Assembly: GCA_965153455.1 (NCBI GenBank)
Contig: OZ234498.1
Coordinates: 8,184,001-8,248,000 of the forward strand
Direction of reading: 5' to 3'
Length of the DNA: 64,000 bases
Origin: Sphagnum compactum
Taxonomy: Eukaryota; Bryophyta; Sphagnopsida; Sphagnales
A program made the translations under genes and the position numbers. The notes beneath the pieces were generated by a model, which was given only the letters and a program-made list of their open reading frames with translations, searched no databases and had not been told where the DNA came from. Position 1 is the first letter of the stretch, and the number at the start of each line of letters is the position of its first letter. Positions 36,331 to 46,846 of this stretch are shown here, one piece after another.

Positions 36331-38568
36331 TGACCGACCAGGAGTGGATGTTTCTCATCCGAATGGCTGACCTTTTAGGTTGTTAATGCTCTCCCCCTGA
36401 CCCTTACCCCCAACTAAAATTTCCCCAAGAAAAGCTTTTTGACTGGCCCTGGAATTTATAAAATTACCCCCAAAAATAATAATAAAATAAAAATAAAATA
36501 AATTATCTTATTTAGTATATATATAGATGTTCAGTTCAGCAGCCAACTACAATTTCATGTGAGAGAAGTCAGGGATTGACAGTTTGGGATATGCAGTTTG
36601 CATGAAACAGAAAAAAGCCTGTTGAAGACAGTTTGCATGCACATGCACACAAAAAATTTCTATTGAGGAAAAAAACACATTTTGATACCTCATCTTGATT
36701 TTACACAACACAAACATGTGACACAATTTCCATGCATATTGGCTTCTCCCTTTCATGGGCACAGTTGAAACTAGTGTTGGGTGGGTACAAGGCTGGAACC
36801 TTGATTATGTATAGATTATGTATAGATTGCCACTAGACTTGATGATATCAAACAACCAAAGAACCAGACTAGTATGACATAAGGCCGATACCAGCCTCGT
36901 ATGAGTGAGTACCTGCCAGGTACGGACTTGATGAGGCAATACTAGTTCAATATCAGGAATATGATATGAATCCCAATACTCGGTATATATATCCCGCCAC
37001 ATACCAGCCAAAAACCAGCCTTCAACCCTAATACCAGGACCAAGCTGGTATGAAATTTAGAAGAAGATCCAATACCAGTAGTGCATGAAGCTCCTCATCC
37101 AATCCGTTCTTTTTACAGAACCTTTTTGTTTCACTGTATTCCCAATGGCTGTTGCCTGACTGATCCAGTCCCTCAAGTGCCTTTTTGATTCACAGCGTTC
37201 CCCATGGCCGTTCCCCCAGGAGGATGTTGCCAAGGGGGTGACTATGGGGGGAGGTAGTAGGCCAAGATAAGCTTGACTATAATCAAGAGATCAGTAGCTT
37301 TAAAATAGCTTAAAGAGAGAGGTAGCAACCTCGACATAGTGTGTAAGTCAAATTGACAAAAAAATGATTTGTTGACCTTTGTACCATATCCAAAGAACTT
37401 GAAGATCTCAAATGTTACTAACAGGACAAACATTATACAACCATCAAACTCCAAACAATTTTCGATAAGTGCTTTCAAACACCTTGTAGTACATTTGTGG
37501 CTTAATATTTGTGGTTCCTCTAAATATGTTGGTCTTTCTACACTCGCGTTGTGAACCCCATCAATGTAATAAAAACTTGCCATTTTCAAAATTCTCACCC
37601 CAATAAACTATGATATTACACATGAAATCCCACGTTGTGGGTTGTGAATCTCAAGGCTTTGTGCCAATGAACATTCCTCAAAATGTCGGACCAGATGAAC
37701 TCTTGTTAAATCATGCAAATGTTCCATGAAGTTCCCAAAAGATGAACTCATGCTTCACAGGTAACACCTGCTGAACATTCCTCAAAATGTAGGACCCAAC
37801 GAACTTTGCATCATTTCCCTAGTCTGAACCAATTATTTGGTCTTCAAGTAAAAAGGACTTTCCATATTTAACCCTTAAAAACACCAACAATAGATCACAC
37901 AAAGTGGAGTCATAAATGTCCCCAAAAGTGGCTGCCATTTCTTAACACATGAGTGTGTTGAAGGTTTTGTTTACCTTCTTGACTCAGATAGCTCCTCCAA
38001 GTTTGTCACTTTTGAAGACTCACAAGATCTGCACTTGGGTGTAATAATACTATAGAACCCTGTATGCATCATCACGAGAGCTTGACCACAATTGCAACCA
38101 TCATCACACAGACATTTGCTATTCATGAAATCAAGGGCACGTCCATGAGGAAGAAACCCAAGAAATCCTCCTTGTAACAACAGCTCTGAGCAGCTCAAAG
38201 CAATTTATACATCTATGAGATTGCAGAGACATCAGTCTTCACAGGAACAGAATTACTTTGAAGGAAAAACACAAGAATGAGTGCAGTAATAAGCTTATGA
38301 GAGTTGTTTAAGACAAAGTGTCAGAGCTTCAGCTTCATCATGAATAGCAGTGATGAGCTGCCATCACTACCTCAGCAGATAAAAGCAATTGTACTTGTGT
38401 AATGAGGTCAAAGACAAGGGGATCTTACTAGGAGTTCAGTGAACTGAATCGTACGTTGAAGGCTTGAATCTGTACTTTCCAGCTGCTGTTTGTTTTCCTT
38501 GCATATCCTCTCCTTTATAATGGCATGTAAACTTGGTGGAACAGAAGTTAAACCTGAGTGCAATTCTA
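36331..38568. other. intergenic region 3' of the SVR1-like gene
   Basis: No gene recognised. The 104-bp-spaced direct repeat TGAACATTCCTCAAAATGT occurs at 37668 and 37772. Minus-strand open frames at 37242-37598 and 37971-38198 show no domain; the second may lie in the 3' UTR of the neighbouring gene. Confidence 0.5.
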
Positions 38569-39978
38569 CTACACTGGTTTTTCCATGACCTTGTTCACCT
38601 GTGTCTCTGTTAGTACCTCATATTTTCCAGCTGCAAGCTTTCGTGAGAGACGGAGACCACCAATTCGAACCCTTTTCAAACCCTGCACCTCGAGACCAGC
38701 ATTGGCAACAAGCTGACGTACTTCATGATTTCGGCCTTCACACACCTCAATCCGTATGCGATGACGGGCATCACCTGGCTCAGCAGCATCTAGGAGTTCC
38801 ACTTGAGTGGGAACGCATTGCACACCCTGCACTTTTGTTCCTTGAGCTATGAGCTGCACTTGTCGCTTGCTCACCTTCTCTGTCACCGTCACCACATACT
38901 CTTTTGTCAGCCCATACGATGGGTGCGACACCTTCTGTGCAAAATCACCATCATTGGTAACCAACAAGAGACCAGAAGTAGCAACATCAAGCCGTCCCAC
39001 TGTGAACAGCCGCGGTCTTTGCATTCCTGGGTTCCTTTGAGACCAGATTTTCCAGTAGTCTTCAAACAGTGAAAGTACTGGTTTCGATCCCTCAGCTGCA
39101 TTGGAACATATATAGCCTTTGGGCTTATTCAGTGCAAAGTAGAATTTCAGAACTGGCTTCTTGGGTAACGATCGGCCATTGAGGAATATGATGTCCTTCA
39201 GTGGATCCACAGGTGTCTGTGGAAGAGTGCACACTTTCCCATTCACTTTCACACGGCCTGCAAAGATGATGTCCTCACTACCTCGCCGTGATGCCACTCC
39301 TGCAGCAGCCAGCACCTTGCTCAACCTCTCAGGCTCAGCTCTAAACTTCTGGTTATAGAATCTGCGAGCAGCTTTGGTATACCTTGGCAATCCACTGCTG
39401 GTGGCAGCAGGCTTCTTCACTCCTGTTGCAATCCTGAAGGTTGTCTGCTTCTTCTTAGTAGATGCTGCATCATCATCTCTTTCCCCTAAGCTTGATGGTG
39501 ATGATGGTGTTGCAGGTCCTGCTCTTTCTCCTGCTGTCTTCAGATAGATGTTGCCATTCTCATCTCTTGCAAGGATTGGAATGCTCACCTTCTTGCGTTG
39601 TGGAATGACCTTTCTTATTTCCTGCTGGCTCTTCTCCGCATACACCAGGCCCGGAAGAAGCTGCTGCTGCAGCTGCGTCTTCTTCTTCTTGTGTGCATCA
39701 TCGAGCTTCAGCTCTTGCAGGCTACTGAAGAGTGATCCCCTAGATGCCAGACTGCTCATGCTTGACAACCCTACTACTCCTACAACTACTGAAGAACCAG
39801 ACTTGCTCCAAAACAGAGACATGGCACAAATTCTGGCAAACGGCATTGCAACAAGTACCCCCCTTCTTCTTCCCCACATCATCGTCATGTCTTCTTTCTT
39901 GATGCTTGCACAAAAGGGAGCTACACGGCATGGAGTTGATGGGATTCTCCAGCATTTCACACAATTCATATTGGCCAT
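38569..39978 (-). CDS. SVR1: Plastid rRNA pseudouridine synthase, RsuA/RluB family (SVR1-like)
   Basis: Converts uridine to pseudouridine in rRNA; in Arabidopsis the orthologue SVR1 acts in chloroplast rRNA processing and translation. Intronless, 469 aa from the ATG at 39978. The first 80 or so residues (MANMNCVKCWRIPSTPCRVA...) are Ser/Ala/Arg-rich with few acids and fit an organelle transit peptide. An S4 RNA-binding domain begins at ERLSKVLAAAGVASRR (about 221), and the catalytic domain follows with KPKGYICS, the motif GRLDVATSGLLLVTNDG (catalytic Asp331), KEYVVTV, EGRNHEVRQLV and LKRVRIGG. Length and motif order match the family. It is transcribed away from the thioredoxin/UPF0301 gene, sharing a 0.9-kb spacer. 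The frame is open upstream of 39978 to about 40044, but without an ATG. Confidence 0.92.
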   Translation of the reverse strand: MANMNCVKCWRIPSTPCRVAPFCASIKKEDMTMMWGRRRGVLVAMPFARICAMSLFWSKSGSSVVVGVVGLSSMSSLASRGSLFSSLQELKLDDAHKKKKTQLQQQLLPGLVYAEKSQQEIRKVIPQRKKVSIPILARDENGNIYLKTAGERAGPATPSSPSSLGERDDDAASTKKKQTTFRIATGVKKPAATSSGLPRYTKAARRFYNQKFRAEPERLSKVLAAAGVASRRGSEDIIFAGRVKVNGKVCTLPQTPVDPLKDIIFLNGRSLPKKPVLKFYFALNKPKGYICSNAAEGSKPVLSLFEDYWKIWSQRNPGMQRPRLFTVGRLDVATSGLLLVTNDGDFAQKVSHPSYGLTKEYVVTVTEKVSKRQVQLIAQGTKVQGVQCVPTQVELLDAAEPGDARHRIRIEVCEGRNHEVRQLVANAGLEVQGLKRVRIGGLRLSRKLAAGKYEVLTETQVNKVMEKPV

Positions 39979-40883
39979 GGTCGGTCCACTCCCTGAGAAG
40001 GAGACGGAGCACCACCACCACCACCACTGAAGCAAAAAAGACACTCCTCCTTGCCTTGCCCCGCTTCACACAAAGAGCACGAGCTTCTTTACCCCCCACC
40101 TCATCATGGCAGCATGTTTGCAGCAGCTCTTACCTCACAACGAAGGGTATGCGTGCATGATTGCAGAGCTCTTGCGAAAGAAACAACAAACACAACTCCC
40201 GATTCCTCCTCTCACTTTGAGCTCCATCGTCATGGAAGCGAACCCTAATCAGCGCACCGCCAAAGCTCTACATCATCTTCTTCTTCTTCTGCTTCTTCAA
40301 GGAAAGATTGGCCGATTCTGATTTTACAGCAGCACCAGCATCATCATCATCATCATATCCATCGTCATATCAGTAGCAGCAGCATCGGTCGCGGAAAGTC
40401 CGTAACACGGCCTTCAAAGGCGATGGTCAGGATCCATGGTCAGGTTTTGCACCTTGAGGTTCGGCCCTTAGCCTAGAAAGAAAAAAAAAGATTGGGAATC
40501 TCTTTCTGTGAAGGCCGCTCCGAGACTAGCTACAGTAGGTAAGAAGAAGAAGAAGAAGAAGAAGATTCCTACGGGACGCTGCAAATCTGCAGAACAATTT
40601 TTGTCTTTCCTGGTGTTCGGAAGATTGTGGAAGCTTGACAACGGAAGTGAGAGAGAGAGAGAGAGAGAGTTAGGAAGAGCTGGAGCTCGTTGTCGTCGAA
40701 GTCATCGTGCTTCCTTGCTTCCAATGTAGGGGAAGTGTTTGAAGGAGTGTGTGCACAATGGTTTGTTTCTTTGCATGAAGTGGTGCATCATCATCATCAT
40801 CATCCCGTCTGGTGGAGGAGGAGCTGAGCTTCTTCTTCTTCACATGAGGTCGGTCACTGGAGACGCAATTGCAAAAGAGAGAA
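39979..40883. promoter_or_regulatory. divergent (probably bidirectional) promoter
   Basis: The 905 bp between the SVR1-like start and the thioredoxin/UPF0301 start is richer in CpG than the surroundings, especially 40180-40450. It holds an (AGA)n run at about 40543-40563 and a (GA)n run at about 40649-40669. Either gene's leader could occupy much of it. No specific factor site is claimed. Confidence 0.55.
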
Positions 40884-43800
40884 ATGCAGCAGACATGGTG
40901 CATGGCGAGCATGACAGGTTTAGGGTTTATCACAACATGCTTGACGTTGCTGTTGTCAACGAGGAGCATCATGCTGCTGATGATATGTGGAGCTTGCTTC
41001 GGTTCTTCTGTACTAGCAGTAGTAGAAGGAGCATCAGCAGGAACAGTATCAGCAGGAGGAGCATCAGCATCATCTTCTGTGCACTCGACGGAAGGGAATC
41101 ATGGGTTGTGGCAGCAGCTGACGGAACAGAATTTTACAGATCTCCACAACCATCACTTCGCACTCTGCTTTGCCATGCTCTCCTGTGAGTCAATTCTTTT
41201 CTCCCACCCCATACCTTTCAAGCTTGGAGCAGCAGCAATGCACATCCCCTATGATGTGAAACAGAATTTCACGTCTGTTTTCACATCTGTTTTGCCTCTG
41301 ATTTGTCAGTGAAAGGCCTGTAGAGGAAAGGGGGAGAGAAGCTGTAGCTTGGATTGTCATGAAGGACTTGTAGAGCAGGAGGAGGAAGAAGAGAGACATC
41401 ATTGTTAGACTGTAACAGCAGCTTCTTCTTTGTGGGCAGCAGGGTGTGGAGAAGGCAGAAGTCTGATGAGACAAGTTTCGAGATCAGTGATGGAAGATCC
41501 TGAAGCATTTGCAGCTTTACAGTTACGGTTTGTGTACATAGACAAGGATCGAGCACTGCTGAACCTTCTTCCTCCAACAGCCAGGCGCTCCTCCTCACTG
41601 AGGATTTATTTGTATCATCAAGGGACTCCATACTTCCATGGAGGTCAGCTGACAGCTGGTCACATTCTGCATGCCATCAGGCATGTGATGCATGTGCCTG
41701 ACGATGATCTCCCAGTGCAACATTTGCAGAGCTTTGATGTGGTCAAAAGTTTCATGGAGTCTACTGACAGAGCATTCTTGCTTTTGGACTTCTGTGGATG
41801 GGCACACAGCATCAGACAAAAACCATGGCAGGAAGAAGAAGAAGACAAAGACGAAGAAGAAGACAGCATGGAGGGGAAAACGGGACCTACAAACAATAGA
41901 GTAGTGGGATTGCTGCAACAAGGAGTAGCAGATGATGTATCTGTCAACTTGAAGCAAAAGCAGTGTTTTGAAACTTCAACAGGGGTAGATGCTGAGGAAT
42001 GCAACAATGTTGAAGAAGAGAAGAAAACTGATGTTGCTGAGTCTGATCAACTGGTGGAAGATGTAGTCACTGATGTGCTACATGTTCCTTCAAGAAATAT
42101 GGCGGGTTTTTTTGGTTCTGGGACATGGGAGGAGGATGTTTATACAGTGGCATCCAATTTGCAAGGAACAGTTCTGGATGACGCTCAGGAGAGGAGGAGC
42201 AAACCCCATGTTGAAGAGCAGGAGCAGCAGCAGCAGCAGCGAAGAGGACATTCTGAAATTAGTGATTCTCATTGCGAAAAACAGGTGGAGAAAGAGCATT
42301 TTACAGCTGTCTATCGCAATTTCACAAAAGTTGCATCAAATCATGCATTGATCCCTCACCGGGCAAGGTTTGGCTGGTTGACAAACGAGAGTGTGGCAGT
42401 GGAGGCAGGATTAGTTGAAGAGGTGGGTGCAGTAGTATCATGGCAGCTGCTTGCACAAGTTCAAGATCCCTACAGCTCACCAGAGTATTTTGGTGATGGT
42501 GATGGAGATGTGGAAGCCTTCATCTTGGGTGTTTCCCCCTCTCATGTGGTTGAGGTGTGTATCAGCAATGTCTGTCTCTTCTCAATGGGGTTCATAGTTG
42601 AGTAGTGGAGGATGAATCTGCAACTTGCAAAACTCTGCTATCTTTCTTCAGCATTGCAATTGGATTGCTCATGTCTCTCCTCATTTGAAAATGGCACAAA
42701 GAAAATTTCTCCTGACTATTGGTTTCTTGACATGCTCCTGATCTTATCAATTGGTTTCAATCCTAAGTACAAGCAATGCATCTTACGCTGTTGTGTTTGG
42801 TGTGTGGATTTATGTGTACAGCTGGAAGGGGCAGGGTTGCCACAACATGGACCAGCTTTATGGAGCTTCTTGCATGATATGCCATCACTGTTACTCTTCA
42901 TTGATAGGTCATCCCATTTGCCTTATGTGCAAGCTCTCAGTCACACTGCCCTTCAGGTAATTAGAGATGTAGCCTTTCACTATGCCACCAAGGTGGAGCA
43001 CAGAAAAAAAGTAAAAGGTATACCACAAGCACATGGGGCCTCCAAGTCAGTGAGACAGGAGGAAATGACAACTGATGAATATCTAGAGGCTTCAATACCG
43101 GCAGGTTTAGAGCAGAGAATGAGAGTGCAGATGCTGGAGACAGCAGATCTGTTGAAGCTTTTGGGAAGGTCCAGTAGTGGAGCTGTTGAATTGCAAACTG
43201 GTAATGGAAAAGTAGTATTCCAGCTCAAGGGAGATGTGAAAGGGTTGGGTGCTACTAGCAAGTTGCCGGTGGCCAATCCTACACTGTCTGTCCAAGAGCT
43301 TCTTGCCAGCAGCAAGGAGCAGATTGGTGCTCCAAGTGTAACAGATGTCATCCGATCTCTGTTGAATTCACAGGTGGATACTGCTACCCCATCCAGTCAG
43401 TCATTGGGGAGCACAGACACACATGAAAGTTCCTCACCTTCAGCAGATAGAGATGGGGATGAGGAGGTGTCTAGCACTTCAATTCGAATGCCAGAAGGTG
43501 AACAGGATACAACTGGCAGCGAAGGTGATAGAGAAGACTCAGAGGAGCCATCCATTCTCAAACAGTCACATGCAGAGGAAACAAGGCCACCTCTAGGTGG
43601 CGATCAATGTCTCATAGAGGATGCAGGAAGAAATTCTTGTGAAGGTGGACTGGCCTCTGAATGTCCAGGTGTAAACAGAAATAACATATCACTTGAGGTT
43701 GCACCAACTTTGGAGTCGTCACAACAGGGGAGAGTAGATCCAGAGATGGCTGAGATAGACAAAGTGCAAGAGCACAGTTGTCAAACTGAACACGAATCAG

Positions 43801-46490
43801 AGGAGTCATTGCAGAAGGTTGCAGCAGAGCACCAAAATCTGGATGAAGATGAAACTAACATGAGGTTCAAACCTGCCATTAGTTTTTTCTTCCGGGATGG
43901 TGATGATCTGCTGCAAGAGAGACTGACAATGACTACAAAAGTCCCTACAGTGGTGATACTCAACCCTGCCAGTGAAGCACACTATGTATTCCCTGTGGAG
44001 GAACCCCTAACTCAGTTGTCACTGATAGAGTTTATAGATCAGTTTCTCATGGGTCAGCTTAAAGAGACTGTTAGGTCAGAGCCCCCTCCTAGACCCTTGA
44101 GAGAAGGTCCTCGACCTCCCTTTGTAAATCGGGATTTCCGTAAGGTTGATCCTGTGCCCCGTGTCACAGCAGATACATTCTCCCATCAGGTCCTTGGCTG
44201 CATGACAGGAGGATCCTTCGAAGGCCAAAAAAATTTATTCCAGAAGGCAGGTGGGGTCAAAGGCAATGAAAGTGGCCTCATTGGGCCTGCCTGGAGCAAA
44301 GATGTGGTTGTGTTGTTCACTACACCCTGGTGTGGCTTCTGCAAGCGCATGGAGCTTATTGTCCAGGAGCTTCACCGTTCCCTGAAATTCTATGTGGGCT
44401 CTTCTACTAGTCAGGTATGTTAGGCTGAGTTCAAAGGAATCTTTGAAATTGCTCCAGGACAGTCCTGGGAACTTATTAACTGGGTTTTCATTTATGAGTT
44501 ACAGTCACCACATGATGTGGAGGTTTTGTGAATTTACTGTCGTATCTGGAAACAAGCTGATGACTTTGTTGAGTCTCACTGTGTCTGTAGACTGAGTGCT
44601 CTGCTTGTAGCATGTGAGAGATTCAAGTTGTCTATCATATGGGCAGCACCCTGATACACCCTCCTTTCTGATAAATTCTGCAATGCAGGAACACCAGCAC
44701 CAGTCAAAAACATTGGAGGATCCAGGTATGTGCAGTCAAAGCTAAATAAAGCTGTTAATCAAGTTTATGTATATTGTTGCTGATGGCATCACCTAGGAGA
44801 TGATACTAGGGTATTAGAAGGGGGGCAAGATTGAAGCAGACTTATGTAGTCAAGAACTGTGGTTTTCTATGCAGAAAAGGGTACTCAAAGTGCAGCTAAC
44901 AATGTGGAGGATGATGACAGTCATGATCTGCCCCAACTCCTGCAAATGGATTGTAGCTTGAATGACTGTGATAAGTTGTTCACCATTCATTTCCATCTGG
45001 TACACATTTCTGGTTGGTGTTCTTCCAGCTTGCCATTATCCTCATTGGTTTCACCTTCATCATGGGTCCATGTTGTTCTACTTCTGAGTTCTTCAGCTGC
45101 TCCAGCTATTCGTGATACTTTGGACATGGTTTCTGTTTTATTTGTTGCAGGATGCATCCTACCCAACTGTTGCACTGTATCCAGCCCAAAATAAACGTGC
45201 ACCTATAATATTTGGAGGTGCTGCAGAAGTGTGTTCTCTCCATCAATTCATCAGCAGATATGGGAGGGCATCAGCAAAGCTACGCAGCAAGTTTTCAGGT
45301 TTTCTTTTACAAATGACTTCATGTTTAGGTGTCTCACTCCTGATTAATTTTTTCACTTGCAGGGTGCTCAAGATCTTTTTGCTAAGAATTTTGAACATCT
45401 TAAGCTTGATAATATCTTTGGATAATATCTATGTTGTTAGAGCTATGTGTTAAGTCTTGATTCTGTTTTCATGATGAAGGCCACGAGGTTCACTTTAGGA
45501 GTGGTGTGAGAATAGTTCTCATTTGAGCTTCATCTTTCATTTGTATTCAACAGGCTGAGATTTGCATGATCACATGAGAAAGTATTGTGCAAAAGAGCAC
45601 GAGGAAAAGTGGGATACTGAGGGACTACAAGTTTGAACAGCAGCAAAGTTGACTTAACTTTCCACAAACTGTTGAAATGTGTTTCCTAGAGCTAATTTTA
45701 TGCTGAATGATTCCTGAACTGAGCATTGTTGGTGGTGTGATGCCATCCAGGGGCATATGGCAGCAAGAGATCTGTTGCTGATTGTTACAGACCCGAGTCT
45801 CCTCTCTTTGAAAACTCTCACTTAAGTGCCAGAGGTGTACAAGCTGACAATTTGAACAAGGCATCAACTCTTGTTTCACAGACTGCTGCAAAGACTCAAA
45901 TTTCAAGTGCAGAGCAGCAGTTGCAACAAAACTCTGAGATTGCCAATCCTGGCAAGATTGGTGGAGGTGGAGATTTGAGTCAGCCAAGGGTGGGATCAAT
46001 GCTTGTGGCATCACTGCCATTGAGTCGTGTGTCACACATTTTCAAGCAAGCAGTCATCTTGTTAGTGCATGTGGACAAGGGATTAGGCATTCAGGGTCTG
46101 ATTCTCAACAAGCCTCTGCCCACTGAGAGCTTACAAAACCTTGATGGTGCACTGCAGAATCTGCTAAAATCACTACCACTTGGTTATGGAGGCCCGGTTT
46201 CAGTACCAGGCGTGTCATATTTTATTTTGACAAAGGTTGCAGGCTTACATAACTTTCAGGAGGTCTTACCAGGCATCTTCTATGGAGCAGCAGGGTCATC
46301 CATAAGTCTAGTTCATTGGATGGCATCTGCAAAATTAACAACACGTGACGTGTGGATATTTGTGGGTTGTGCTTCATGGTCTTGGTCTCAGTTAGAAGAA
46401 GAGATTAGTTCTAACTTCTGGTCCCTTCAATCTTATAGGGGTGGGATTGTCCGATGGCCGTCACACTGGACTAACCCACAGTTTCTGTAG
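40884..46490 (+). CDS. Thioredoxin-like protein fused to UPF0301 (AlgH/DUF179) domain
   Basis: Orthologue of a poorly characterised plant protein (Arabidopsis At3g19780 type, from memory). Seven exons: 40884-41184, 41443-42554, 42822-44414, 44689-44725, 44875-44999, 45151-45298, 45751-46490; phases close to 4056 nt, 1351 aa. The N terminus has a hydrophobic segment (GLGFITTCLTLLL... SIMLLMICGACFG), a likely signal peptide; starts at 40884 or 40902 are both possible. Domains: a first thioredoxin-like fold (WQQLTEQNF, WCGEGRSLM near 101, one Cys only); a long acidic, low-complexity middle; a second thioredoxin fold with full active site PWCGFC (Cys975, Cys978); a third Cys-containing stretch (MDCSLNDC, YPTVALYPA); and UPF0301 from about 1183 (VGSMLVAS, GLGIQGLILNKPL, GYGGPVS, CASWSWSQLEEEI). 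Redox work in the secretory pathway is inferred. The 37-nt exon and exon 7 acceptor rest on phase alone. Confidence 0.87.
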
Positions 46491-46846
46491 GTATAGATGT
46501 TACTGCCCTTTCACCACCATTGTCTAGAGTGCTCAATAGATTCAAATAATCTCCATAGCAACTTCTCTAACAGGTTGGAATCCACACATGGGGTCCATGC
46601 TGATTTTTTTGGTAAATTGTGATCATAGATCTGGTGTCCCTTTGACTGATGGAGACATACTTGTTTGATGACCCTTCACACTGGCGCATTGCACCATAGT
46701 CTCTATAGGTATAGATTAACTGGCTTGCACCCATTATTTGGAATGGCTGAATAGGTTAAAAAATAACCTCCATAGTACAACCTTTCCAAGGGTGGTGGAA
46801 TTTGCAGATGTTTCTGCACTGATTTTGTAGTTATGATCGTAGATCT
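46461..46846. repeat. imperfect tandem duplication over the stop codon (~215-bp period)
   Basis: Unit 1 (46461-46632) begins inside the last codons of the thioredoxin/UPF0301 gene and unit 2 (46676-46846) follows in the 3' flank. Shared phrases include TCACACTGG, TAGGTATAGAT, CTCCATAG and GAT(C)(A/G)TAGATCT. Confidence 0.75.

Noticed and set aside
37242-37598. 118-codon minus-strand frame
   Set aside because: No domain, no homologue I can recall, AT-rich intergenic context.
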